Under the pieces are notes generated by a model. That model saw only the letters and a list, made by a program, of their open reading frames with translations, was not told the DNA's origin and made no database searches. Below are positions 47,188 to 59,069 of a stretch of DNA of 64,000 nucleotides, in pieces. The translations under genes were made by a program, and so were the position numbers. Position 1 is the stretch's first letter. Each line of letters opens with the position of its first letter. The stretch comes from Hsuehochloa calcarea (taxonomy: Eukaryota; Streptophyta; Magnoliopsida; Poales; Poaceae), in NCBI GenBank assembly GCA_036346395.1, contig CM070594.1, positions 57,707,519-57,771,518 on the forward strand, read 5' to 3'.

Positions 47188-49050
47188 TGTAATATCCCAT
47201 TTTATTTTTGTTTTATTTTTAAAAAGAGAAAGAGGGAATTGGACTAGGCCGGCTCGGGCCGGCCCATGCTATCCCCATATAGGGGGACGCCAAGGGCACC
47301 TAGCCCTAGCTTTGCTGCCGTGCGCCGCTACCCAGCGTCGCTGTCGTGCTTGCTGCTGCTGTTGCTGCCGCTTGTGGTGCCTTTGCTGCCAAGGCAAGGA
47401 GCAAGAAGCGACAAGGAAGGCAAAGCAGGGAGAAGGAAGGAAGGAGATCAAAGTGGAAAGCTTCGCGTTCGCGCCGCATTCGTCGTACCTTTTTCTAGGG
47501 CAACGGTCCGAACTCCTCTCCTATGCTAGTTCATCAATTAGACAAGGTTTGTGGTGGTTTGTATTGGGCTTTATGCGAGTAGTTGTGGTTAATCATCGGT
47601 AAAATCCTACTTTATGAGATTGAATTCGCTGACAGTAGTTGTGTAGTTTTGGGCATGCTACGTTGGTAATCTGACAATTTGATCTTCTAGATAACTATAG
47701 ATAATTTTGTTAGATTTCCATAGAGTATTTAAGCTCTTAATTCGATTGGAAAGATTAAAAGATATGTTATTTGTAAGATGTTTGTCCAGTGAATCGTCGT
47801 CAACTAGCAGTGTCAGGGTAAAGCCTAGATTAAAATTATTAGATGGCTTAATTACGGGTTATGATCTACATGAAAGTTGTAGGTATATGTTTAAGGTTTC
47901 CTTAGAGTATTAGAACTCTAGATTGGGATGAGCTGTTTAAAATATATGACATCGAGAATGCTGCTGTCCAGAGTTTAGTCGTCGTTTACCGCAGTTGTGT
48001 TATTTGGTAAATTAAATTAAATTTAGTCGATGATTGAATTAAATTATGGTCATAACTAGTTAAAGTTAGGTAATTTTTCATAGTTTCCATAAAAAATTTT
48101 GTTTGCCACTTTTTGTGTGGTATAAAAATAGATATGGAATTGTTAAGCTTACTGCCCAGTAATGCAACAGAATAACCACAGGGGCTTAAACCGAGGGGTT
48201 ATATGGCTTAATTAGGAGATTTGTATAACTAGGAAGAATGTGGCACATTTCGTGTAGATTACAGAACACATATGGTTTATAGTATCTATGCTTTAAATAT
48301 GAAGGTTTTGGTCATTTAATTAACGGGACAATGGAGGGTTGCCCAGTGAAGGGGTGTTAGCTAGACCAGGTTTGTGTGTTGGAGCAATGTCGGTCTATTC
48401 TATGATTGTGTACTATTGTGGCTTGATATTGATATTGGGTAATTGTGTGTTGGAGCAATGTCGGTCTATTCTATGATTGTGTACTATTGTGGCTTGATAT
48501 TGATATTGGGTAATGATTGTTTAGGTGGTGGTGTGGTTTTGGCGTTGTCGTCGTCTACACATCGTCCCCCTTCTCGTGGTTGAAAGACAAATACATGGTA
48601 GAACGGTGAGCGATTGATTGAACTTGCTACTTGATTATTATAATTTGCTCACCATGCTATATTTTTTTATTCTTGTGCACTATGATATACATCATGTTGA
48701 TGAGTAAATCATATTGATGGTTACGTGGTAATGATGGAATGGTAAATGACTATTGAAAAACATTGCATTAATTACATTTACATCATGAAATGAGTGCATT
48801 TGAGCAGATCGGTGAGAATATCATATAACTAGTCCGGAGTGCATGAGCACAGTCGGTAAGAAAGTTATATGACTAGTCGAAGCTCTCTAAATAAATACCT
48901 ACTTTGATAAGTACTTCACGAGAGTGGAGGTTGGACCACATATAAAGAGGATGGGGCAAGAATGGTTCATCGACGAGTGAACACTCCATTATCTAGGGTA
49001 TAAGTTGTGAGATGCACATATGGGCATGTAGTATAACCAAGCATTGCATT
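47188..49050 (+). mobile_element. Ty3/gypsy LTR fragment, plus orientation
   Basis: It opens TGTAATATCCC, a common variant of the TGTAACATCC opening. A TATA-like CCATATAGG follows near 47274, then a GC-rich leader and an AT-rich tail of the same layout as the LTRs at 5076 and 11587. No LTR 3' end, PBS or coding interior follows, and the right edge at about 49.05 kb is approximate. Short frames in the GC-rich leader (47150-47602) are not considered genes. Confidence 0.5.
48372..48514 (+). repeat. Perfect tandem duplication, two units of 71-72 bases
   Basis: The unit beginning TTGTGTGTTGGAGCAATGTC and ending GATATTGATATTGGGTAAT occurs at 48372-48442 and again from 48443, without a mismatch. 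It lies inside the gypsy LTR fragment. Confidence 0.92.
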
Positions 49051-49530
49051 TGTCAATGTTTTAATATCGAACTTATAAAATGAATCCTTGGGGCTCCTTA
49101 ATCGAGACTACACAAGATGAGACACATGGATTTTAGTCGAGTTGGGCCTTCTCTAGGATAATAACAACTCTACTATTGTGTTCTTGTATTGATCATGTTT
49201 ACAATAGGAAAGAAGTCACTGAAAACTAGATAATGACTTCTATCTTGTTTTGTTGCTTCACGCTCTTCTCCTCTTACATGTGCGACATTATCCCTTATAT
49301 AGCATCTAAGGGGGTGGCAGTTGTCCCGTGCCAGGAGGCGCCTCAACGGTTGATGAATTGCGTACGTTTGATGAGGGTTATTGTCATAGACACACTCATC
49401 CCACATTCGCCTTGTAGTTATGCCAGAGACAGAGTTATGTGCAGTTATATCAGAGAATAATGACATATATTTAACTATTGTGTGTAAATAAACATGTCAC
49501 ATATGGTCTCTAGTCGATTGGGTCCACATG
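49051..49530 (-). repeat. Probable LTR (3' LTR of the minus-strand Tat-type gypsy element)
   Basis: On the minus strand there is a clear TATA box, GCTATATAAGGG (about 49293-49304), with the layout of an LTR promoter. It lies left of the minus-strand integrase (53985-54690) and of the antisense ORF, where the 3' LTR should be. Both LTR edges are approximate and the partner LTR is not in the window. Confidence 0.45.
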
Positions 49531-49554
49531 TTTGTGGGCTTTATCTACAATAGG

Positions 49555-49731
49555 GTGGTCGTGGTTGACTTGTCGTAGTGAAGCTTACAACCATGGGGTG
49601 ATTGTAGTAAAGCTTATGATCGGGGCGGTCGTAGAAGATATTACGATCATAGGGTGATCGTATAATGACTTACGACCATATATGGTGATCGTAGTAAAAC
49701 TTAAAACCACTAGGTAATTGTGATCTTCCTT
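49555..49731 (+). repeat. Degenerate tandem array of units of about 33-36 bases
   Basis: About five units share the pattern (G)GGTGATCGTA...ACTTACGACCATA, with variants such as GGCGGTCGTAGAAGATATTACGATCAT. It lies about 380 bases upstream of the TATA box of the antisense ORF. Confidence 0.6.
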
Positions 49732-50110
49732 ATCATTGATGACAAGGACTATTTCTGAAGGTTATGCGAAGACACTATTATCTATAATAAATATTACATA
49801 TAAATAATTTAATTAATTGAGAATTATTATATCCTCGTTATCTAGCCCTCAACTTCAAGTGAAAATGACTTACTTGAAAAAGAGGTCATATGATCGTGGT
49901 CGAAGAGAGTGTCTTGTTGATATTTCTTTTGACCAAAAGTTGACTTTGTCAAGAAAAGTATTTTTACTTGAGTTGTAAAAATAAAATTCTCTTTTCCCGA
50001 ATGGATGGAATAAAGAATACCAACCGCCACTTACAATTTTTATCAGTTCGAGGCGGTTCCCGAAGAGATTGTAAATGTTGGGCTCCCGATCTTTACCCCA
50101 AGTCTGCGAT

Positions 50111-50118
50111 TATAAATA
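50111..50118 (+). promoter_or_regulatory. TATA box before the antisense ORF
   Basis: TATAAATA (written TATAAATAGC in context) lies about 140 bases before the first ATG of the ORF region. It points rightward, opposite to the transcription of the retroelement that contains it. Confidence 0.65.
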
Positions 50119-50247
50119 GCCACTTGGGGTGAACTTATAGTTTTACTTCTCCCAATAGTTTCAATCCTCTTGAGCTCTTGCTTCCTTTATGTCCACACAA
50201 TTGCAATTTTCCTAAACTCTCTTCAAATCCAACACAAATCTTCAAGA

Positions 50248-53206
50248 AATGGCGAGTCACTTCCAAGTGGGAGAATTCGAGAGATGGCCATGGAAAAGAT
50301 GATGACATTGGTGCAAAAGAAGATTCCAGCGATCTTTGTTGAAGTGGATCAATCTTTGAAGGTCAATCTTGGCTATTGGAGGAGTTAGATAGGATTTCGG
50401 TTTTCCAATCCTATTGTGAATGCGACCTTTGTTGCCAGGTGCACCCATTCCTTACGATTGTGCTCGAGCCTTTTGGGGTGGAGTTGGTGAACTTAGTTCC
50501 CAACTCCATCACAATCTTGAGTACCGTGTACTTATCTCGAGGCATGTCAGGAATCCTTCGAGATCCGGATCTCTTCAAGTATTACTATGGAATGGGTAAG
50601 CACCGATCGATTCTTTGGTAGCTCGTCTTTCATCTCCACGACGGAAGTCAAAGGAGTACATTATGATGTTCACCCGGTCGTCGTGGCGGGATGGAGGAAG
50701 AGGTGGTTCTATTGGACCGTGACCAGGGCGACAATCTCTACTTCGAGGCAAACTGCGGACAAGAACAAGTTGTGGGACTCGTCTCCAAATGACCTCAACC
50801 GTTTAGCATCCTACATCCAAGTCATCAAGGACTTGAGAGAAGGATAAGCGGCGGGATGGCATGCAATGAAGGATTTTATCACGCCGTATTAGCCCTTAAA
50901 GATCAAGCACATTCGATGTGAAAGTACTTGGGGTTAAGGATCCAACCAGAGACTACGAGCAAGGTAATTTTATTTCTAATATGGTCTTTTCAATTTGTGA
51001 TTCAAGCAAATTTATTGATTGTATCCTTCCATTTGTAGATCAGCTACAGATGGAAATTGACACTCGAGTCAAACTCATCTGTGAGAAGGCCCTACGATCA
51101 CAGAGGAGACTACCCAGATATTGGTGGTCGTATCTGAAGAGGAGAGAACAAGACGCCTAAAGGTAATCAATATTTATATCGATTTCATCTTTAGGGATTA
51201 GTAGCCGTAGTTCCGACCACTTATCAATTCTTGTTTTATGACCTATTATAGCAAGTCGGTATGTGGATCCCTTAGATGTCACCAACATCGATTTGGGGTC
51301 TCTTGAAGACGACTTCGGAGGAAGACCAAGTTCGACTAAGTAAGAGACGTCGTCTTGTAAAGGCAGTCAATAAGAAGAGGGATGGGAGCTCGAGCTCCTC
51401 CCTTCCACCAACCTCCCCTCTGGGCCGCCTCCCAGTAGATTTGATTGCAAGGGAGAAAGGGAAGGTGGTCGTAGACCTTAAACATAAGGTTCCTAAGGCC
51501 AAGGTGTCATTCTATTATGATAATAAGACATTCTCAGTTTCTCTTTCTTCTGCTCTTGTCAAGCAAATCAAAAAATAAAAGCGGGAAGGATACATTTCTT
51601 TTATGAAGACTCTTGTCAATCCAGTGAGCACGTGGTCGAAAGAAATGATAGCCCCAAGTGGTCGGCCGCCGGCCGCCAAGAATGGAAGTTGCAAAAAAGC
51701 TCCAACTACTACTCATGATGTATGACCCGTTGAAGTCATGCAAAATGTGGTCCCCTAGACCAGTGATGCTAGAAGCCTTCCAGACGCTAAAAGTGCGAGT
51801 TGGCGAGGATGGCGAAGAGGAGGAGGAGGAGAAGAAGAAGAAGAGCGAAGTCTTCTCTCGGAAGATATCTTACAGTTTCAAGATTGTGTCTAGGAAATCA
51901 AGGTATGTAAAATTAAAGGATAAATAATTGTACTTATTCTTTTATTTCACAATTTGATGTGTTAACTTCTCTTCTTTTGTTTTAGTCACCTTCTCAGGTC
52001 CCGAGGATATTTACGCAAAGAAATATGCAATTATCATGACTACAAGCCTACAACCATGAGGGTATTAGTCTCCCCGTGGTCGTAGAGGCGAGAGCAGTGG
52101 CCGACTCTTGACCAACATCCTTGAGGCAAAATATTTGGGTTTTACATTTCTGCTTTTCCTTATTGCATATTTGGGAATACCACAAGCATTTCGAATTGCT
52201 GAGGAAGAAGAAGGCTGAACTCTGCAAGCAGGCATAGAGATGGTAAGTTACTGTAACGAGTAGCTTCCGACCACTCGTTCACTAATCATATCAACTTTTA
52301 CCCTTGTAGGTTTAAAAGTGGCGAAAAGACCTTAGCTGATGCGCTCAATTATGAGAAAGTTGTGTCGCAAAGGTTAAAGGTAAAAAAGTAGACCTACTGA
52401 AGAATGTTTAAGAGGCTAACTTTGCAGTTTGCAAGTTGCAAAATGTAATTAAAAGTGAGTAGCTTACTTCTACTCGCCATTTCGACATCTTCTTTTCTTT
52501 TTCTCACTTCTTTTCTCTTGCAGATAAAGAAGTGGATATGGGTAATCTTCGATCCGAGGTCCAATAAAAAAGTATGGTGATCGATGTTCTTACATGTATC
52601 ACCAAAGAAAAAGACAAGGCCATAAAGGAATGAGAGGAGCAGTGCTCGAAAGAAGTCGCCTCTCATGAAAATGAAGTCAAGAAGCTTAATGATCACTTGG
52701 CAGGTAGGAATTATTTACCTACGATCAGTATAAAGTACCAGCCTTAATTTAGAGTTTATTATCTCGTTGTTACTCTATTTTGAGCAAGCGTAAAAATAAA
52801 ACAACCGGAGATCTTGACTCGTGGTTAGGAGGAGACAAAGGCGCAAAGATCAATCATCAAGACAATGTTTCCTCTGAACAACGTGCTCGGAGGACTAGGT
52901 GCCGAGGAGGTAACTCCTCTTGAATACACCATGGTTGGACATACGAGCGTTGTTGGGCAGCAAGTCAGGACTCTCTAGGAGTTGATAACTACTATGAAGA
53001 TCGCCATTTGAGTCAACAAAATGACGATCGTAAGCGAGTAAGTTTTGCCTTAGCAAAGCTTAAAGTCCATGATAACCTTAATCTCCTTCCAGGTTGAGGT
53101 TGATTTATTGCCTTGGCGAAGCCCAACAACCCAAGAAGAAGCTCAATCATTTGGAAAGAAGGTTGTGGAGGAGATACAGTTAGAATCTCCTTCATCTTCT
53201 AAGTAG
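50248..53206 (+). pseudogene. Antisense extra ORF of a Tat-type gypsy element, 'putative gypsy type transposon' (PF04195-like)
   Basis: The N-terminal part (about 50293-50845) reads MMTLVQKKIPAIFVEVDQ, HPFLTIVLEPFGVELVNLVP, DPDLFKYYYGM and GWRKRWFYWTVTRA. This is the pattern of the plant family annotated as putative gypsy type transposon / Transposase_28. The later part is charged and coiled-coil-like, with EEEEEKKKKSEV near 51815-51850, and ends EEIQLESPSSSK at 53206. Stretches such as 52242-52310 and 52455-52524 have GT...AG borders and look like introns. At least one frame change (near 50380) separates the first blocks. The protein's function is not known. It is antisense to the integrase at 53985-54690, which fits reports of antisense extra ORFs in plant Tat elements. 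Confidence 0.65.
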
Positions 53207-53219
53207 TTTGTAATAGGGT

Positions 53220-53984
53220 ACTAATTGTGAAAACAATGTTTATCTTTGTGTATGTATAAAGCTCCATTTCCTACCATGGTCTTTTTGAGTAGTTAGTAAC
53301 TCATAAGACAAAAAAAAAATGAGAATTGAAATATAAGACTGAATTAAAATCATGATTATAACTTTATCCTATCCCCAACTGTCTGCTTAATTGAAGTAAT
53401 TGAACTAAGGAAACAATGGAAAAAGGGCTCGTTTAATAATATAGTTTCAACCACATCTTTTTGAACTTAATTCCTTGTATTGATAGTAAGAATAAGGGTC
53501 TGGTCGACGCTAGGAAGCCCCTTCTAGTGGGCATGACCACGTGCAGGGAGGAGAGACATTGACTATTTCCTGTTTTCCGACTAGTGTAAGGAGAATTAAG
53601 TGTTTGAAAAATGGTCAAAATTAAGATCTTAAGTTTTGCTCACTAAATAATTATTTTGAACAACAATCTTTGTAAAAAAATCATAAAGAAGGAAAAATGG
53701 AGAAAGAATTTTCTTAAAATTCTTGGTCATGATTTGTTGGACTTAGTCTCCTTTTATTGGCGAAAGTCGGAGCAGTCGACTATAGGAAATTCCTTCAAGT
53801 GTGCAATACCACATGCGGTGAAAAAGACTTCACACAGGTCTGTTACCTTCCTCAGGCGATGTAAGAAAAACTAAGTGTTTAAAAGTGGTCGAAAGAACAT
53901 GAAAGCTTTGCTCTTTTATCGACTTCTTAACACAATAAAGATTGAAGAAAGCGTAAATTTTATTGAGTATAGGAATTTACACAA
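53220..53984. repeat. Non-coding segment with a degenerate direct duplication
   Basis: Two stretches, about 53480-53645 and 53750-53915, share an order of words: a GTCGAC-containing block, GGAA..CC(C)CTTC, ACCAC(G/A)TGC, and AACTAAGTGTTTAAAA with TGGTCGAAAG or close variants. Identity is low. The segment separates the antisense ORF from the integrase. No gene is seen. Confidence 0.4.
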
Positions 53985-54691
53985 AATTTTCATAAGCGAT
54001 CGATATTCCATGAATTAGAGAGAATTCTACTATCTTCCATTGCGATCGTCTAGAACACGGTCGCGTGACTTCAACCATTGTGTAAGGACCTTCCCATGGG
54101 GAGAGTTTGTTCCGATTAGGCCAGAGTTTGAATCTTCTTCAAAACTAAGTAACCTATAACAAGCGGCGAGGTTATGCCTTACGATCATAGTATTTGCGTA
54201 GGGCTTGTTGGTAGACCGTGGAACAAAGTAGGGCTTGATTTCTCATTTCTTCAAGTAGATTGATATCGTTAGCTCGAAGTTGTTCTTGGTCAAGGTCGTT
54301 ATAGTTTTTGACCCTTGTAGACTGAATCTTTAGTTCTGGTGGAAACATGACTTCAACACCAAACACTAGGATGAAGGGTGTTTCCCATGTAGCCCTACTA
54401 GTGGTCGTGCAAATTGCACATAATACTGAGGATAATTCTTTCACCCAAGCCCCAGCGCTTTATAAGTTGGTTGAAAACTAGAATTTTATTCCTGCATAAT
54501 TTGGCCATTTGCCCTTTTGACCGCCCTATTACTTTGTGGATGGGCAACAGAGGCATATCACAATTTAGTACCTAATTCTTTGTAAAATTCTTAAAATTTT
54601 ACGCTCAAAAATTGAGTACCATTGTCAGTTATGATCCGATTTGGAACACCAAATCGAGTGATAATATTTTTCATCGTAATTTTTTGGTTGG
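53985..54691 (-). pseudogene. Integrase C-terminal half of a Tat/RIRE2-like gypsy element
   Basis: On the minus strand, FGVPNRIITDNGTQFLSVKF (about 54590-54650) carries the second catalytic Asp. It is followed by ELGTKL, YASVAHPQSN, then TTTSRATWETPFILVFGVE, MFPPELKIQSTRVKNYN and YQQALRKYYDRKA (ending near 54172). Degraded C-terminal blocks end at SWNIDRL near 54000. Integrase inserts element DNA into the host chromosome. Stops and frame changes are present. The 5' side is cut at 54692, where another LTR starts. Confidence 0.9.
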
Positions 54692-55670
54692 TGTAACATC
54701 CAGAAACCACAATTTAGGAAAGTATAATGAAAATAAATAGGGGGTAATTTTGAACATGTTTATTTGTGGAAATTTTTTTGAGCATGTTTTGAAAATTTTC
54801 ATCAAATCAACTAATGCAAATATATGAAAGCAGTATATTGGAGTGTGTTTGGGCTCAAATCAACGCGTCACCATCTCTTCCATACCCTATTGATGCATTC
54901 CCTCACTCAACACACATAAACTCGCCAAGAATCAGAGCTTTACCATCATCTTCTACATTCCGGCCGTGCGCCATTTTCGATCTTCCCAAAGCCCGGTAAG
55001 TCTCGATCCAATTACTTGCGTCTACACCATCCCAGGGCGTCGGTGAACTAATCGACACTCCTTGTAGCCTCTCCGTCGGAGAAGAAGCATCACCGTGAAG
55101 CTTGCATTGTCTCCTCTATTTGTTGTCGATAAGCCACCTCGCCCTTCCCGACTTCATTGACACCCTCCTCGTGATCGTGGTGAGCCTCTGATCCTCATGC
55201 ATGAATTAATTTGCCAAGGGCAAGTCTCTAGCACCCATTCTCCCTTAGCCACCCATGGCGTTGTCGCGGTTGCATGCCGCTGGTGCGCCTCCGGTGACCC
55301 TAGGTCCTCATGCCGCTCCCTTAGCATCGTTTGGACTCACTGAGTCAAGTTTGCCTCTCCTTTAGCCACAGGAGCGCCTTCTTTGCCAATGCCATCGCCG
55401 ACCCAGGCTCCTAGTAGTATGATTAGTACTACTCGAACACGAATGAAAATAGTGTCGGTGCAGAAGTCGGCCGGGACGTAGGGAAATCGTACTCTGACTT
55501 CATGTAATTTCATTCCAAAAATGTATTATCACATCTACAAAAAAAATTCACAAATTTTTTCATATGAAACACGACGCTGCACAACACAACCGGGATACTT
55601 GTTTGATGTGTTTGCCCAGGTCCAAGTGCAACAAGGGATATGCATTCGTCAACATGACGACATAAACCAC
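54692..55670 (+). mobile_element. Ty3/gypsy LTR fragment interrupting the Tat integrase
   Basis: It opens TGTAACATCC exactly where the minus-strand integrase sequence is lost. AT-rich then GC-rich sequence follows, as in the other TGTAACATCC LTRs. No LTR end, PBS or partner is visible. The right edge is set by the start of hAT-like terminal sequence and is approximate. Confidence 0.5.
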
Positions 55671-55790
55671 GACGTGGCTAAATTTGGAAAAAGCTCACGA
55701 GTCATTTCGGCTCATGCGAGCTCGGCCGGCTCGACTCGGGCTCGTGTTTTGAGCCAAGCCGAGCCTTGTTCCTAGCTTGCTAAAAAAATG

Positions 55791-57065
55791 AGCCGATCTC
55801 AAGTTGCTTAGTGGCTTGTTTGGCTCATGGGCCCGAAGGCCCAGTCTGTCCAGTGCCAGTGGCCCAGTGCCCTTCCTCCAGACTCCCCATCCCAATTGCG
55901 GTCTTGCCCCTCCCAAAATCCCCAATCCCATTCCCCAGTTCACCACCCGACCGATCCCTTCCTCTAGACTCCCAATCCCCTCTGTCGCTGCCTCTCCATC
56001 CATCGTGTCGTCCAGCCGGAGGCAGCGGCTGCCGCGTGCTCCCCTGTGCTTCCCCCTGGGCTCTTGCCCCTCCCGAAATCCCCAATCTTGATCCCTATTC
56101 CCTAGTTCACCACCTGACCTGGTCCCCTTCATCCGAACTCCCGATCACCTCCACTCTGCCACCGTCTCCATCCACCGCGCTGTCCAACTGGCTGGCCATG
56201 CCTCCACGTGCTTCCCCCTGGCCCCGTGGTCCCCTACTCCCCTCGTCCACCTCCCGGCCCGTCCGTGCTCCCCTCCCGTGCTTCCCTGTCCTCAGGCGCT
56301 ACCCGTCCGCTGCGCAGAGCCACTCCTGTGCTTCGGCATGTCTCCGTGTGCCGTGATGCCACCTCGTGCTTCCTCGCTCCTCCGGGCTCAACGCGACTCC
56401 ATGGATCGCCAACGGCCTGAGTCTCGTGCATGAGGAAGAAGTCGGTTGACATCGGGCCTACCCTCGGCACTAGCGAGCAAGCATGTGGCCGGTGGATGCC
56501 TCCTCGGCTCGGTGCCCTCACGAACTCAATGACCGCGGACTCGGTGAGTTAGCATAAAAAAGTGATATGTGTAGTGGTGTCTCTCAATTTCTAATTAATG
56601 TGTGTTGATGCTTGATGTTTGTTGATATCTTAGATGTGTTGATGCTTGATGTGTGTCGATGCTTGGGCATATGTTGAAGTGTTGATGCTTGATGTCTGTT
56701 GATGCTTGGTGATGTGTGCTTGAATTTTTGTTGATGTGTGTTCATGCTTGATGTCTATTGAAGTGTTGATGCTCGGTGATGTGTGTTCGAAATTATTTGT
56801 TGATGTGTGTTGATGCTTGATGTCCATTGAAGTGTTGATGCTTGATGATGTCTGTTGAAACAAGCCAAGCAGACATCAATTTTGTTCACATGAAACTTGT
56901 TCAGATTAGGTTGTTACGGCCTTATGGTGAATTGAAACCATTACATGAAACTTGTTCAGGTGAATTGATGTATGTTGATGTTTGATTTTGCTTTCATATA
57001 TTCATATGTTTGTAACTCCTAAGTCATAACTCATATATTCATATATTGGTATTTTCTGATCGTAG
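55791..57065 (+). other. 5' leader and probable intron of the hAT transposase gene
   Basis: The GC-rich part (55800-56545) is open in all frames by composition, Pro/Ser/Arg-rich, and is probably untranslated exon. A donor-like GTGAGTTAG lies at about 56544. The matching acceptor CGTAG lies at about 57061-57065. The segment between is AT-rich and contains a GTTGATGCTTGATGT array. Confidence 0.45.
56592..56860 (+). repeat. Degenerate short tandem array GTTGATGCTTGATGTGT in the hAT leader intron
   Basis: At least ten interrupted copies of GTTGATGCTTGATG(T/TGT) with variants. Minus-strand frames made of repeated NTS/KHQ residues (56630-56863) are translations of this array, not a gene. Confidence 0.8.
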
Positions 57066-59069
57066 AGCGAGATCTGATTGGGAGGATATGGTGATGATGA
57101 GGAGGAGAACAAGGACATATTTCGGTGCATTCTTCAAGTTCGAATGATGATGAACAAGTTGTGACTTTGACAAAAGATGGCACCGTGTCTTAAGGAAGGT
57201 CAAAGAGGGGGGCAAAAATGCAGCAGAGATCTCCAAAGGCAACTGGGAGACAAAAACAAAGATCGATTGTTGGAAGATTTTTAAGGTGGTACTTATTCCA
57301 TCCATGACAAAGAAAGGGAGATCGATACAAGGGCAAAGTGTAGGTTTTGCTACAAACTCATGTCTTACAAGCAAAGAGGAGCTACTTCACATCGATGAGG
57401 CACATACTAAGGTGCACGCCATATCGAACAAGGTGGCTAAGTTGAAGGCTCAAGCTAATCTCAACTTTGGTCTGCCATGGCGAGATGAGATTGGTTTACC
57501 TCTTATTGCCACTCCTAAGGAATATGATCAAGATGAAACTCGTTGAATCATTGCTAAGATGATAATTGTCCATGAGTATCCTTTTAGGATGGTTGAGCAC
57601 ACTTGGTTTAATGTTTTGATGCATTACTTAAATCCATCTTATCAATCCATCCGTAGAAAGGCGATAAGAAGTGAATGCATCAAGATTTATGATTGAGAGA
57701 GAAGTCCTTAGGAAGAGTCTCGAAGTGTCTCCCATATAAGTTTAACTTGTGATTTGTGGTCCTCTAACCAAAACCTTTGCTACATGAGTTTGGTAGCACA
57801 TTATATAGATAAAAATTGGGTTATGCAATGTCGTGTCTTTGAACTTTATTGAGTTGGATCCTCCACACTGTGGGATTGTCATAGTTCAGTGTCTTTGATT
57901 GCATTCTTGAATAAAAGATAAATGATAAGATTATCACACTTACTCTTGATCTGCTTCCTCAAATCACTGTTTGTTGTCACGTAGTTTAATGGCCAAGTTT
58001 CTTTGCTAGAGGATCAACTCGCTTCATTGCCAAGTATTTTCATGTCCGATGTTGTTCTCATATAGTGAACTTTGTCGTAAATGATGGCATTGTACCATTA
58101 GCACCTTTGATAAACAAGCTTAGGGAAATAGTGAAGTATATAAAGAAGTCTCCATCTCGTATACACAAATTCTTACAAATTTGTTCATTACTTACTTTGC
58201 AAATTGGTCTTGGGTTGAGCCTTGATGTGTCATACGATGAAGTTCCCGTATAAAATGTTGTCAGTCTGCATTGCTTATAAGGACACTTTAGTGTGTTATG
58301 TCGACACAAATGCAAATTACCGATGGCAGCCATCAGGCGAAGATTGGACATTGTATGAGAAAATTGCACCAATATTGAAGTCCTTGGCTGAAGTGACTAG
58401 TGCATTTTCTGGATCAACTTATCCAAAGATAATTATTTTTATCCTTAGATAGTTAATGTGAAGGTTGCATTAAGAGCTGCAATTGCTTCTGGAGATGATT
58501 ATTTGAAGCTCATGGCTGTTGTAATGTTGGAAAAGTTTGACAAGTATTGGGAAGATAAGAACAATGTCATGGTCCTTGCTACTATTCTTGATCCTAGGGT
58601 TAAGATGAGATTCATTGGTTGGTGCTTTAACCAAATGTATGAGCCCTCAAAGACTACAAATAAGCTTGATGATGTGAAGGTCGAGTTGGAAGATTTGTAT
58701 TCACAGTTCAAGATGGATCATTGGCACAACAAGGTGTCTAGTAGAGGTGATGTAACCTCCTCTTCAGCTATAGGTACAAGCAGCTCTTTATCCTCAGTCT
58801 CATCTCACTTTCGGTCATTCTAGTGTTCCACTTCTCACGAGCCTTCAAAGTCGAGTTGCTTATCTATCTAGATGAAGTGAATGAAAGTTTAGATAACAAG
58901 GGCTTCAAATTGCTTGAGTGGTGGAACTTGAATGAACATAGATTCCCGGTAGTGTCAAAGATGGCTAAGAATTTCTTAACTATACCAGCTAGAAGTGTAT
59001 CTTCAGAATCAACTTTCAGTGTTGTAGGTAGAGTACTAGATGACTATCAGAGTTCTCTACGTCCGGCTA
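57066..59069 (+). pseudogene. hAT transposase, N-terminal and central part with most of the dimerisation domain
   Basis: A BED-type zinc finger is spread over two frames at about 57260-57430: CWKIF, AKCRFCYKLMS, and RHILRC supplying His and Cys. Then come VHEYPFRMVEHTWFNVLMHY, LDPPHCGIVI, VVNDGIVPLAPL and KKSPSRIHKF. Next are VMLEKFDKYWEDKNNVMVLA with TILDPRVKMRFIGWCFNQMY. Last are the hAT dimerisation blocks LLEWWNLNEHRFPVVSKMA and SVSSESTFSVVGRVLDDYQS. The domains are in the normal order, but at least five frame changes occur. The frame reaches the CTATG at 59067-59071, where the copia element inserts. It continues at 63668. Confidence 0.92.
59065..59069. repeat. Left target duplication (GGCTA) of the copia insertion in hAT
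   Basis: GGCTA precedes TGTAAGATC. The right flank is AGCTA at 63663-63667, so four of five bases agree. Joining across them restores the reading from the Leu-Arg-Pro-Ala-Met segment to VQYLVCASSW. Confidence 0.7.

Noticed and set aside
55695..56521. Pro-rich frames up to 181 codons
   Set aside because: Open on both strands by composition and within the probable untranslated leader of the hAT transposase gene.
56630..56863. Repetitive Asn/Thr/Ser/His-rich protein on the minus strand
   Set aside because: It is the translation of the GTTGATGCTTGATGT array.
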